From an uncultured Peptostreptococcaceae bacterium (GTDB taxonomy: Bacteria > Bacillota > Clostridia > Peptostreptococcales > Peptostreptococcaceae), in assembly GCA_947072565.1 (NCBI GenBank), contig CAMTIM010000022.1, forward strand, positions 210,463-274,462: DNA of 64,000 bases, read 5' to 3'. The translations under genes and the position numbers were made by a program. The notes under the pieces are model-generated. The model was not told the origin of the DNA, ran no database searches, and saw only the letters and a program-made list of their open reading frames with translations. Below are positions 1 to 8,463 of this stretch, piece by piece. Within the stretch, counting starts at the first letter, position 1. Every line of letters begins with the position of its first letter.

Positions 1-1304
1 TCTACAAACTCAACTCCTGGCTTGTATGATGGTTCCACATTACCTAAAGATGTTGATACTTTATCATTTAAGAAATCTCCTACTAACTGAGCTGGAGCGT
101 TATAGTTTTTTCCACCTAATTCATATGCTAGTCTTTCATACTTTTCTTGGAATGCTATACCTGCTAATGGATCTTCACTTCCAAAGTCCTCAGGCAATAC
201 ATTTACTAAAAAAGCACTATTCGCGTTAGACTTGTCTCTAGCATGTTCACTCATACCATTTGTTACAACTTCACCTTCATTAGATGCAGAAGCTATTACA
301 CTCCCTCCTGGGCACATACAGAAAGTATATGCTGTTCTAAGATTAGAAGTATGTTCTATTAATCTATAATCAGCAGCTCCTAATCTAGGGTGATTATAAA
401 ATTCTTTATATTGAGATTTATTTATTAATTCTTGAGGGTGTTCTATTCTAGCACCTATAGCAAAAGGTTTTTGTATTATTCTTACACCTCTTTTATTAAG
501 CATTTTGTAAGTGTCTCTAGCACTATGACCAATAGCTAATATTACATTTTCAGTTTCTATAGTTTCAGTTTCATTTATTACTATAGCTTTTATTTCATTA
601 TTTTCTAGAATAATGTCAGTTACTTTAGAATCAAATCTAACTTCTCCTCCAAGTTTTATTATTTCATTTCTTATGTTTTTAACAACACCTTTTAATATAT
701 CTGTACCTACATGTGGTTTATGAGAGTATAGTATTTCATCTGGTGCACCAAAGTTTACAAGCTCTTCTAAAACTTTTCTACATCTAATATCTTTTATTCT
801 AGTCGTAAGTTTTCCATCTGAAAAAGTTCCTGCTCCACCTTCTCCAAATTGAACATTTGAATTGTTTTTAAATTTTCTATTTTTCCAAAAATTATCTATA
901 TCTTTAGTTCTATTATCAACGTCTAGTCCTCGTTCTAGTAACATAGGTGCATATCCCCTTTGTGCTAAAAGTAGTGCACTAAATAATCCAGCAGGTCCAC
1001 TACCTATTATTACAGGTCTATTTTTTAGTTTTTCACTACCTACTTCTACACCTATATATCTAGTTTCTTTCACTTTAACTACATCTTTAATCTTCATTTC
1101 TAATAACTTGTCTTCATTTTTAACTTCAACATCTACAGTATAAACAAAATCTATTTTACCTCTTTTCCTAGCATCAATAGCTTCTTTATATATGTGATAC
1201 TTTATAAGTTCATTTTCTTTTATCTTTAATTTTCTTAATACAAGTTTTTTTAATACCGATACATCTTCATCTATTCCTAATTTCAAATTAGATATTCTTA
1301 TCAT
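1..1304 (-). CDS. FAD-dependent oxidoreductase of the COG2509 type, 3' end cut by the window
   Basis: The reading frame is open from an ATG at 1304, preceded by AGGAGA, to the window edge, so about 434 residues are visible and the C-terminus is missing. After about 95 residues with no recognised motif comes a dinucleotide-binding loop (VIIGSGPAGLFSA, about residues 98-110) and an acidic strand end (LLERG). Further on is a Gly-rich segment (FGEGGAGTFSDGKL), as in the uncharacterised FAD-dependent dehydrogenases of COG2509. These proteins are predicted flavoproteins; substrate and partner are unknown. The gene stands alone on the minus strand, downstream of two small genes that end in a terminator. 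Family assignment is fairly secure, function is not. Confidence 0.8.
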   Translation of the reverse strand, partial: MIRISNLKLGIDEDVSVLKKLVLRKLKIKENELIKYHIYKEAIDARKRGKIDFVYTVDVEVKNEDKLLEMKIKDVVKVKETRYIGVEVGSEKLKNRPVIIGSGPAGLFSALLLAQRGYAPMLLERGLDVDNRTKDIDNFWKNRKFKNNSNVQFGEGGAGTFSDGKLTTRIKDIRCRKVLEELVNFGAPDEILYSHKPHVGTDILKGVVKNIRNEIIKLGGEVRFDSKVTDIILENNEIKAIVINETETIETENVILAIGHSARDTYKMLNKRGVRIIQKPFAIGARIEHPQELINKSQYKEFYNHPRLGAADYRLIEHTSNLRTAYTFCMCPGGSVIASASNEGEVVTNGMSEHARDKSNANSAFLVNVLPEDFGSEDPLAGIAFQEKYERLAYELGGKNYNAPAQLVGDFLNDKVSTSLGNVEPSYKPGVEFV

Positions 1305-1361
1305 TTTATTTCTCCTATCTTTATTATTTGTTATTTATAACACTTAATTTAATGCAATATA

Positions 1362-1386
1362 AAAGCTAGGATTTTAAACCTAGCTT
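1362..1386 (-). terminator. Terminator of the two small genes at 1380-2080
   Basis: A 9-bp inverted repeat (AAAGCTAGG / CCTAGCTTT) with an unpaired loop of about 7 bases is followed on the minus strand by a short T run. It overlaps the stop codon of the gene ending at 1380. Confidence 0.7.
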
Positions 1387-1697
1387 TCTATAAACATAAT
1401 ATCTATATTCTCTTTTTCTAGATTTTCCTCATAAATTTCATCTAATATAAAATCTTTGATTTCTTCTTTTATTGATGATTTTTCTATATTGCAATTCAAA
1501 TTAGTAACTAAAGCTAGTGCATCTATTGATTTACCTAATCTTTGTACGTAAGCTGGATTAATTTTAATCATTACTATTTTTAAATCACATACAAATAAGT
1601 CTTTATTGCCTAATTCAATTTCATCATCATACTTATATACTTTAAATTCTACTACACCTTCATAAGGTGTTATATTTTCAATTCCTACTAAATTCAT
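1380..1697 (-). CDS. Conserved-looking hypothetical protein, 105 residues
   Basis: I do not recognise this protein. It is small and acidic, with no signal peptide, membrane segment or metal-binding motif. A beta-rich N-terminal half (VEFKVYKYDDEIELG) is followed by a helical, Glu/Asp-rich C-terminus. The ATG at 1697 has an AAGGA ribosome site overlapping the stop codon of the upstream gene (ends 1703), so the two genes are almost certainly co-transcribed and translationally coupled. A terminator follows directly. Coding status is supported by the coupling, the ribosome site and the compact operon layout; function is unknown. Confidence 0.7.
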   Translation of the reverse strand: MNLVGIENITPYEGVVEFKVYKYDDEIELGNKDLFVCDLKIVMIKINPAYVQRLGKSIDALALVTNLNCNIEKSSIKEEIKDFILDEIYEENLEKENIDIMFIES

Positions 1698-1702
1698 ATT
1701 AG

Positions 1703-2080
1703 TTAGTCCTTTTTAGTTATAAGACCTCTTATAACCTTCATATTGTTAAATATTTTTTCTAAGAAGTTTTCTGCTTCTTCGTTGTCTAAAAGAGCTATTT
1801 CTAATTGTTCATCTTCTGGTATTGAATTTGCCCTACAATATTGTTTAGCTATTTCTATCAATTCATTTTTTGCATCTATAGATAAATTAAATTCTTTATA
1901 ATCTATTATTATGTATTGTTTAGTTTTTTGAGCTTTACCTTCATTGTAGGCTATCTCTATATGATAAATAACAGCATAAAGATTACTTGGATTTTCTTCT
2001 CCCTTATATACAGGTACTGCTGGATTAGATTTTATAAAGCTTGTTGATACTGCTATTGCATTTCCTAAACTAAGACTCAT
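1703..2080 (-). CDS. Hypothetical protein, 125 residues, first gene of a two-gene operon
   Basis: I do not recognise this protein. The frame extends upstream to 2098, but the inner ATG at 2080 has AAAGAGG about 7 bases before it and is the better start (MSLSLGNAIAV). The first 60 residues look beta-rich; the last 60 are helical and acidic. There are no membrane segments, Cys clusters or catalytic motifs. It is followed after 5 bp by the 105-residue gene, and both end at one terminator, so they probably act together. The long A+T-rich gap upstream (2081-2340) separates it from the SEC-C gene. Confidence 0.7.
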   Translation of the reverse strand: MSLSLGNAIAVSTSFIKSNPAVPVYKGEENPSNLYAVIYHIEIAYNEGKAQKTKQYIIIDYKEFNLSIDAKNELIEIAKQYCRANSIPEDEQLEIALLDNEEAENFLEKIFNNMKVIRGLITKKD

Positions 2081-2209
2081 AACTATACCTCTTTCCATAC
2101 ATTTTTTATATTTATTATATTATACATTATTCGCAAATTTTAAAACCTTTTTTTAATAAATTATATTAAATTTAATTTTTTTGTACTTATTTGTATTTTT
2201 TTGAGCAAA

Positions 2210-2244
2210 AATTTAGGAACTATATTTAATATAATTCCTAAATT
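2210..2244 (-). terminator. Possible terminator of the SEC-C gene
   Basis: A perfect 10-bp inverted repeat (AATTTAGGAA / TTCCTAAATT) has a 15-base loop that can pair further. On the minus strand only TTTGC follows, so the T run is weak. It is the only notable structure in the 2081-2340 gap. Confidence 0.4.
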
Positions 2245-2340
2245 ATTTTATATATGTTTATTTATTCTCTTAAATAAACTTTTTTAATCATACTATATAT
2301 AAAAATCCATAAATAATTCCTTATAAATTTTTAATGAAAT

Positions 2341-3405
2341 CTAAGATACTTTAAGATCTTTGTATCTTTTTCCTAATGTACTAGGACTTATTTCATATTT
2401 TTTAGATATTTGTGCTTGAGTTATATTTTCTCCAGCAACTTTTTTAATATGATATTCAACTGCTGCAGCCCATCCATTTTCAGATCCTTTTACTTCTCCA
2501 TGAACTTGTTTATACTCATTCCAAAACGCTATGCATGAATCTATATTATCTTTTTCAACATTTTGTCTAAGAGCAGAGCATACTCTACATTCATCTTCAT
2601 TTGCATCTTCAGATGTTAATGCTACTTCTTGTGCTGCTTTATTCATTTTTTCTTCTTTTTGTTGTTTTAAATATTCAGCTATACTTGGGTCTAATAGTTG
2701 TTGCATATATTTATATAATATATGAGTATGATGTATTAAGAAAGTACTCATATCTTTGTATAAATCTTCATATTGATTGAATAAGTTTACTATGTCACTA
2801 CATATAATATCTTTAACTGCATTAGATATACTTATAGTTACATCTATTAGTATACTTGTATCTTCAACATTAACTATTCTAGCTATCATACAACTTCCTA
2901 CTTTGAAGTCTTTTAATAAGTTTACATCTTCTGTATAAACTTCTTTTTGTGTTAAACAATCAGTTAATAAAATCTGTCCATCTAACACTTCTTTAACTTC
3001 ATATATACCTACGTAAGATTCAAATAAATTTCTTAATATTTCTACTTCTTTTGTATTTAAATTATCTCTATTAGCTTCATAGAAGTCAACAGTCATAACT
3101 TTTTTACTTTCCATTATATGGTCTTGTACAAAATAAGTATTGAAGAATCTTTCAAACTTTGCATTGATTGATTCATCTTCCACTATGTAAAACATTTCTT
3201 TAGCTTTTTCATATTCTTCTTTAAATTTATCTTGTTTTGAATACTCTTGTATTCTTGTATACAATTCTGAATATTGTTTTTGTGAAAGCACAACTTTTCT
3301 CCCTGCTCTTTCTGAAACAACATCTTTATTTAAACAACATCTTTTATATTTTCTGCCGCTGCCACAAGGGCATAACTCATTTCTCCCTAACAATGTGACT
3401 TTCAC
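2341..3405 (-). CDS. SEC-C zinc-motif protein with a C-terminal helix-turn-helix-like segment
   Basis: About 354 residues. The first 27 carry a SEC-C motif ([16 protein letters not shown]: Cys-x-Cys and a Cys-Cys pair), the short zinc-binding module also found at the SecA C-terminus. The middle, about 250 residues, is helical and unrecognised. The last 30 residues ([21 protein letters not shown]) resemble a helix-turn-helix of the transcription-factor type. A Cys-x-x-Cys (CRVC) lies before it. The GTG at 3405 overlaps its own AAGGAG, so the TTG at 3393, 10 bases downstream of that site, may be the true start ([11 protein letters not shown]). The gene stands alone between the pilus operon and the small hypothetical genes. 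Function is unknown; nucleic-acid or ribosome association is only a guess. Confidence 0.75.
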   Translation of the reverse strand: MKVTLLGRNELCPCGSGRKYKRCCLNKDVVSERAGRKVVLSQKQYSELYTRIQEYSKQDKFKEEYEKAKEMFYIVEDESINAKFERFFNTYFVQDHIMESKKVMTVDFYEANRDNLNTKEVEILRNLFESYVGIYEVKEVLDGQILLTDCLTQKEVYTEDVNLLKDFKVGSCMIARIVNVEDTSILIDVTISISNAVKDIICSDIVNLFNQYEDLYKDMSTFLIHHTHILYKYMQQLLDPSIAEYLKQQKEEKMNKAAQEVALTSEDANEDECRVCSALRQNVEKDNIDSCIAFWNEYKQVHGEVKGSENGWAAAVEYHIKKVAGENITQAQISKKYEISPSTLGKRYKDLKVS

Positions 3406-3662
3406 TCCTTCATTTTTAAAATTAAATTAAAGTACAATTTATTATTATACCATTTTTTATCCAACGATTCTATAATTATAATATTATTTTATTATTTTTA
3501 TGTATATTATTAAGCTTTGGTATAACTTTTAAATGCATTATTTATAGATTTTCTATAAGATTAACCTAAATTCCTTTATGTTTTTCTAATTAAGTTCATA
3601 CTAATTCCCTTAATATGTATCACAAATCGATACTAACATATCAGTTATTTTAATCTTACTCT

Positions 3663-4133
3663 CTATCCGACTCTAAGCGTCATTACACATTCTATAATAT
3701 CGACTTTTATCTCATCTTTTATTTCTACATTGTTAGTATTTTTTTTATTAATTTGTATATTTTGTATAGAATTATTTCCTTTTATTTTTTTTATTTCATC
3801 ATTTAACTTAAGTAAATCTTCTATACTTCCACTTACTTTTAATTCTATATTTGTAAATTCGTTATTATTTTCATCCCACTCTAAAAATTTATTTACATAT
3901 AATACGTCAATGAATTTACTAAATTCATTTTCTATCTTTAAAACTAAATCATCATTTTCTTTTTTACATTTTGTTTCTTTTTCTTGTTCATTAGTAATTG
4001 TTTTTACTTTTTTATTTTCTAAATTATTAATTTCAACTTTAACGGGTCTTATAACAATTTTATTTATAAAAATTCCAATTATTATTATTATAAATACGCC
4101 TATAAATTTTTTAGTTATTTTATTAAAATTCAT
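3663..4133 (-). CDS. pilO: Type IV pilus assembly protein PilO-like
   Basis: About 156 residues from the ATG at 4133, which has AGGTG six bases before it; the frame is open upstream to 4142. One membrane segment (about residues 9-27) is followed by a Lys/Glu-rich coiled-coil stretch and a small alpha/beta domain, the layout of PilO. PilO pairs with PilN in the inner membrane and links the pilus motor to the rest of the machine. It is the last gene of the operon, six bases after pilN. Sequence similarity alone would be weak; the call rests on topology plus the order pilM-pilN-pilO. No clear terminator follows in 3406-3662, where I see only A+T-rich sequence. Confidence 0.7.
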   Translation of the reverse strand: MNFNKITKKFIGVFIIIIIGIFINKIVIRPVKVEINNLENKKVKTITNEQEKETKCKKENDDLVLKIENEFSKFIDVLYVNKFLEWDENNNEFTNIELKVSGSIEDLLKLNDEIKKIKGNNSIQNIQINKKNTNNVEIKDEIKVDIIECVMTLRVG

Positions 4134-4138
4134 ATTTA

Positions 4139-4573
4139 TCACCTAGCTTGATATTTTAATCTAAACATATAATAATTATCTTCTTTTTTTATACCATCTA
4201 CAGATGCATTTTTAATCAATTCTACGTCTTCAATATCATAAAGTAAATTTAAATCACTACATTTTCCACGCACCTCAATATTTTCATTTGAAAGCTTCAT
4301 CTCATCTATATTTTCAGAACCAAACATCGAATAAATTAATTTTATATTATTTATATCTACTTCTTTTATTTTTTTAACTTTATCAGTGGTTATGTTTTGA
4401 ATTTCATTTCTTGCTATTTGGGTTTCTGCTATTTCTGATTTTAATTCTTTTAAATTTGTTAAATGTATTAATAAATTTAAAAATATAAAAACAAAAACAC
4501 TAAATAAAACTAACTTATTTATAAAATCATATTTATTATCGTCAAGAAAATTTAAAGTTTTATATTTTTTCAT
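4139..4573 (-). CDS. pilN: Type IV pilus assembly protein PilN-like
   Basis: 144 residues. A short cytoplasmic N-terminus (KTLNFLDD), where PilN proteins carry their conserved INLL-type PilM-binding peptide, is followed by one membrane helix (about residues 20-40), a coiled coil (LKELKSEIAETQIARNEI) and a small C-terminal domain. PilN binds PilM on the cytoplasmic side and PilO in the membrane. Its ATG shares one base with the pilM stop codon (TAATG), a sign of translational coupling. The assignment depends mainly on topology and gene order. Confidence 0.72.
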   Translation of the reverse strand: MKKYKTLNFLDDNKYDFINKLVLFSVFVFIFLNLLIHLTNLKELKSEIAETQIARNEIQNITTDKVKKIKEVDINNIKLIYSMFGSENIDEMKLSNENIEVRGKCSDLNLLYDIEDVELIKNASVDGIKKEDNYYMFRLKYQAR

Positions 4574-5415
4574 TATATTATCATTCCTATGCTGTTTATA
4601 TAATTTATACTTTTATCTCTTAGTAATTGTTTGTTTTTCATTAATTTTATATTATTATCAATTTCTAATGGTCTTATTTTAAAATCATGACTTAAATAGC
4701 TTTTTATAAAAGGATCATTTTTTCCATAGTAATATATAGTTTCAAAATCTTTAATTGAATTTACTACAGATTCATAAGATTGAATAGTTCTAGGAAGCAC
4801 ATGAGATTCGTATATTTTATTTTGTTTTACAATATTTATTATAAATTCTCTATCTTTGCATTCTATAAATATACCTTCTTTTGAAAAATCCTGTATTAAA
4901 TTTAAACTCAACAATTTTTGTAATATATCGCAATTTACATTTAATATTCTGGTTTTACTTTTTAGCTTTTTTGAAATTTGATCACATAAATTTATTGTTA
5001 CTTTTTCAATTAATATAACTTGCAAATTCAATTTATTTTTACTTGAATTTATTATCTTATATTTGATAATATAATCATCTATATTTATAGGTGTATATTG
5101 TTTAATTTCACATTTTATTATTTTTAATAAGTCCTTTTTATTTTTAATATTTAGTGTTTCAATATTTATAATTACTGTCTTCTCATCTTGAATATTATAG
5201 ACTATATTTTTATATGATTTTTCTACACCTCGTATTTCTTGTTTTATTATATTTGCTATATAGTCTGACTGTATATTTATATCATTTTGTAATGTGTATT
5301 CATTTGGAATTGCTTTTTCTGATGATTTGAATATTGTTATTTCGTTTTTTGATTTTCTTAAAAGAGTTATTTTTATTTGATTATTATTTATTTCAACATT
5401 TATTATTTTTTTAAT
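4573..5415 (-). CDS. pilM: Type IV pilus assembly ATPase PilM-like, apparent non-canonical (ATT) start
   Basis: The frame is open from a stop at 5431-5433 down to 4573, but holds no in-frame ATG, GTG or TTG before a TTG at 5031, which would remove the first 45 %. The missing part is plainly coding: it reads MKKIINVEINNNQIKITLL, then a region ending IIKCEIKQYTPINIDDYII, which matches the PilM pattern of an E-x-x-Q-Y-I-P-like segment. An AGGAG lies 7 bases before an ATT at 5415 (another ATT is at 5418), giving 280 residues. PilM is an actin-like cytoplasmic protein that recruits PilN and couples it to the motor. An alternative is a one-base sequencing or genuine frameshift in the A7 run at the 5' end, which would join an upstream GTG. 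Confidence 0.72.
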   Translation of the reverse strand: MKKIINVEINNNQIKITLLRKSKNEITIFKSSEKAIPNEYTLQNDINIQSDYIANIIKQEIRGVEKSYKNIVYNIQDEKTVIINIETLNIKNKKDLLKIIKCEIKQYTPINIDDYIIKYKIINSSKNKLNLQVILIEKVTINLCDQISKKLKSKTRILNVNCDILQKLLSLNLIQDFSKEGIFIECKDREFIINIVKQNKIYESHVLPRTIQSYESVVNSIKDFETIYYYGKNDPFIKSYLSHDFKIRPLEIDNNIKLMKNKQLLRDKSINYINSIGMII

Positions 5416-5443
5416 AATATCACTCCTAAATTATTTTACACAA

Positions 5444-5461
5444 TTTCACGTTGTAGTGAAA
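5444..5461 (-). promoter_or_regulatory. Hairpin between the pilin gene and pilM
   Basis: A 6-bp inverted repeat (TTTCAC / GTGAAA, extendable by A-T pairs) lies 17 bases after the pilin stop codon and about 30 bases before the pilM start. No T run follows. It could stabilise the abundant pilin message or weaken read-through into pilM; this is inference from position. Confidence 0.35.
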
Positions 5462-5477
5462 ATTTTTATTTAAGTTT

Positions 5478-5855
5478 TTAGCTAGGGCTATTTTGTTTTT
5501 CTACTTTAGGATAAAATACAACATCCCCTACTTTTACAGTTACTTGGCTATCTTTTTCAATAGCTATTTCAAAATCAGTATCCTTACTTTGAGATTTAGG
5601 CACTGTACTTATATACCCATGACCTTGTAAAACTTGAGGAGTAACTTTATCTCCAACTTTTACTTTATTATCATTTAGCGCTAAATTTGTTGCTGTTGCT
5701 AAGCTAGATGCTGCTACGTAATCTGAATTAAGCTTCGCATTTTCTTGAACTTGTCCAAATTTCATAAATCCTAAACTTGATAAAATTCCTAATATAGTAA
5801 CAACTATTACCATTTCAACTAATGTAAATCCAGTCTTTCTTTTTTTATTTTTCAT
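5478..5855 (-). CDS. Type IV prepilin (major-pilin-like)
   Basis: 125 residues. A basic leader (MKNKKRKTG) ends in the prepilin peptidase site G-FTLVE, giving a mature protein that starts with Phe and has Glu at position 5, followed by a hydrophobic helix (MVIVVTILGILSSLGF). These are the hallmarks of type IV pilins. The globular part is short, about 85 residues, with no Cys pair, typical of small clostridial pilins. It lies directly after pilC and before pilM. No gene for the prepilin peptidase needed to process it is in the window, so PilD must be encoded elsewhere. Because it is the only pilin in the operon it is probably the main subunit of whatever fibre this cluster makes. Confidence 0.9.
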   Translation of the reverse strand: MKNKKRKTGFTLVEMVIVVTILGILSSLGFMKFGQVQENAKLNSDYVAASSLATATNLALNDNKVKVGDKVTPQVLQGHGYISTVPKSQSKDTDFEIAIEKDSQVTVKVGDVVFYPKVEKQNSPS

Positions 5856-5879
5856 TTTACTCTCCTTATATTTATCGGT

Positions 5880-7064
5880 TTATATCGAAGTTATTGCATC
5901 AAACATAGGTATAACCATAGCAATCATAAATATACCTATAAAAACTCCAACTATTACTATTATTAAAGGTTCTATAATTTTCATAATCTGCTCTATTTTT
6001 ATATCTAAATCATTACTGCAAAAACTATCAATAGTCTTTAAACTATCATCTAGTTTTCCACTTTCTTCGCCTATATTTATCATAGATATAAATAGCTTAG
6101 GAAAGATATTTACTTTCATTAAGGAATCTCCTATGCTGTTTCCTTTTTCGATGTATTCTTTTGATATTAATAATTTTTCATAAATAAATTTATCATCTAT
6201 TGTTTGTGCAGATATGTCTATCGCTTTTACAATTTGAACACCACTTGCTACTAGCATATTTAGTGCTCTACAAAATCTTGTTGTTATAACTAAATTTGTT
6301 ATATTTTTTATAAGAGGGATTTTAAATTTAAGGTTATTTTTGAATTTATTTATTTTAGCATTATTTTTTATGAAATGGGTTAATAGAGGTGCCGCTATTA
6401 AAATAAATGTTATTATATAAATATATTTAGTTCTTATAAATCTAGATGTTCCTATTAATATTTTGGTCAATAATGGTACTTTTATACCATTACTTATAAA
6501 TATCATCTCAAAATTAGGTATAACTATTATCATTATAAATAGCATCGATAACATAGATAATATAAGTAGTATTATAGGATATATTAATATTGTTTTAATT
6601 TTTGATTTTAACTTATATTCTTTATCGTAATAGTGAGCTAGATTATGCATTACTTTATCTAAATTACCACTAAACTCTCCTGCTTTTATCATACTTATAA
6701 AAAATGATGAAAATAAATTTGTTTTTTGAAAGGATTCAGTTATAGAATTTCCTAGCTGAATATGATTTGATATTTGTGATAATATATAGTCTATTTTATT
6801 ATTAGATTGATTTTTTAATATGTTCATTACTTTTGTAATTTCGCATCCTGATTCTAGCAATATACCCATCTGCCTACATAGAACTCTTAGTTCTTTTTCT
6901 TTTATTTTTTTATTAGTAATTTTATTTTTTACTTCTTTGCTACTTACTATTGTCAATTCATTAGTATTTATATAATTATATAAATCTTCTTTAGAGTCTG
7001 ATTCTATTTTTATTCTTTTCTTTTTTTTATTGTTATCATAAACTACACATTCATAAAAACTCAT
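5880..7064 (-). CDS. pilC: Type IV pilus inner-membrane platform protein PilC / GspF family
   Basis: 394 residues. After a 60-residue cytoplasmic N-terminus come two copies of the T2SF domain (about residues 65-185 and 270-390). Each has helical cytoplasmic parts and paired membrane segments, including a strongly hydrophobic one near 160-185 and the C-terminal one (IIVIVGVFIGIFMIAMVIP). Repeats of the motif G-x-x-L-x-x-G (LLESGCEITK, LVASGVQIVK) mark the domains. PilC is the membrane rotor on which the PilB motor acts. It lies 16 bp after pilB and 24 bp before the pilin gene. Confidence 0.9.
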   Translation of the reverse strand: MSFYECVVYDNNKKKKRIKIESDSKEDLYNYINTNELTIVSSKEVKNKITNKKIKEKELRVLCRQMGILLESGCEITKVMNILKNQSNNKIDYILSQISNHIQLGNSITESFQKTNLFSSFFISMIKAGEFSGNLDKVMHNLAHYYDKEYKLKSKIKTILIYPIILLILSMLSMLFIMIIVIPNFEMIFISNGIKVPLLTKILIGTSRFIRTKYIYIITFILIAAPLLTHFIKNNAKINKFKNNLKFKIPLIKNITNLVITTRFCRALNMLVASGVQIVKAIDISAQTIDDKFIYEKLLISKEYIEKGNSIGDSLMKVNIFPKLFISMINIGEESGKLDDSLKTIDSFCSNDLDIKIEQIMKIIEPLIIVIVGVFIGIFMIAMVIPMFDAITSI

Positions 7065-7080
7065 TCAATAATTCTCCTGT

Positions 7081-8463
7081 TTATTCTAAATTATCTACCA
7101 TTATGCATTCTTCTAATGTAGTTATCTTGTTTTCAATTAAATTTTTACTACTCTGTTCAAATGTTATCATTCCATTTCTTTGTGCTATTTCTTTTATCTC
7201 TTTAGCTTCTTTCATTTCTCTTATACATTTTTTTATATCTTCATCAATTTCTAACACTTCATATATAGCAGTTCTACCTAAATATCCTTTTCCATTACAC
7301 TCTTTGCATCCTACAGATAATTTGGTGTTTATATCTCCGTTTCTACTGTCTTTAATAAGAATATCCCTACTGCAATGTGTGCATACTTTTCTTACTAATT
7401 TTTGAGATATTATTCCTATGAGAGATGAATTTAATAAATATTGTGGAATTTCCATATCTATCAACCTTACAATAGAAGATATCGCATCACTTGTATGTAC
7501 AGTACTTATTACTAAATGACCTGTTATAGCCGCTCTTACTGCTATTTTAGCAGTTTCTACATCTCTTATCTCACCTATCATTATAATGTCTGGATCTTGC
7601 CTTAATATGGATTTTAGGCCTACTCCAAACCCTAATCCAACCTTATTATTTACTTGAATTTGATTTATTCCTTCTATTTTGTATTCAACAGGGTCTTCTA
7701 TTGTCATTATGTTTTTGTTTGTATTTTTTAAATCATTTAATATAGAATATACAGTGGTTGTTTTTCCACTACCAGTTGAGCCTGTAACTAACAAAATACC
7801 ACTTTTTTTATTTATAATATTATTTATTTTATTTGTTGCTTCAATAGAAAAACCTAACTCTTCTTTACTTCTTAAAAATGTATTTCTATTTAATATTCTT
7901 AGCACTATTTTTTCTCCATGCATTGTAGGAATGCAAGAAGCTCTAATATCTATTAAGTGTCCATTAATATTTAAATCCGCTCTACCATCTTGAGGCAATC
8001 TTTTTTCTGTAATATCCATCTGCATCTCTAATTTTATTACAGAACTTAAGTATTGATATATATCCATTGAAATTTTTGATATTTCATTTAATTCCCCATC
8101 TATCCTAAGCCTTATTATTAAATACTCTTCAAATGGCTCTATATGTATATCACTAGCATTTTTAGATACAGCTTCATTTAAAATATTATTGTATAATTTT
8201 CTAGCATATCCTTCATCTAACTTGTTGTCCTCTTCATAATATTTTTTTATCTTTGTCCCAATTACTTCTTTATCTTGTTTTTCTAATATAATGTTCATTC
8301 CTGTTGCTAACTTCAAATCTCTTATTGCACAGATGTCTTCATTTTCTATCTCTACATGCAGATTATTTTCATTTATTCTAACAGGAAACACATTATATCT
8401 TTTAGCTATTTTCTTTGGAATTAATTTAGTTAATACATCGTCTTGTAAAATAATTTTACTCAC
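7081..8463 (-). CDS. pilB: Type IV pilus extension ATPase PilB / GspE family
   Basis: 460 residues, shorter than typical PilB (about 550) because the N-terminal N1 domain is reduced. Visible are Walker A (GSTGSGKTTT, about 228-237), the Asp box (TIEDPVE), Walker B (DIIMIGEIRD), the His box (GHLVISTVHT) and two Cys-x-x-Cys pairs (CTHC, CKEC) for zinc near residues 360-385. It hydrolyses ATP in the cytoplasm to drive pilin insertion. There is no pilT retraction ATPase in this cluster. It overlaps the end of the DUF881 gene by 8 bp, so the two are translationally coupled. Confidence 0.92.
   Translation of the reverse strand: MSKIILQDDVLTKLIPKKIAKRYNVFPVRINENNLHVEIENEDICAIRDLKLATGMNIILEKQDKEVIGTKIKKYYEEDNKLDEGYARKLYNNILNEAVSKNASDIHIEPFEEYLIIRLRIDGELNEISKISMDIYQYLSSVIKLEMQMDITEKRLPQDGRADLNINGHLIDIRASCIPTMHGEKIVLRILNRNTFLRSKEELGFSIEATNKINNIINKKSGILLVTGSTGSGKTTTVYSILNDLKNTNKNIMTIEDPVEYKIEGINQIQVNNKVGLGFGVGLKSILRQDPDIIMIGEIRDVETAKIAVRAAITGHLVISTVHTSDAISSIVRLIDMEIPQYLLNSSLIGIISQKLVRKVCTHCSRDILIKDSRNGDINTKLSVGCKECNGKGYLGRTAIYEVLEIDEDIKKCIREMKEAKEIKEIAQRNGMITFEQSSKNLIENKITTLEECIMVDNLE

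Noticed and set aside
3730..4146. Plus-strand ORF of 138 residues opposite pilO
   Set aside because: It is the antisense of pilO: Phe/Leu/Ser-rich, with no ribosome site; the minus frame fits the pilM-pilN-pilO order.
4573..5031. pilM starting at the TTG at 5031
   Set aside because: This would discard about 130 residues that match the PilM N-terminal domain and leave a 450-bp gap in a compact operon.
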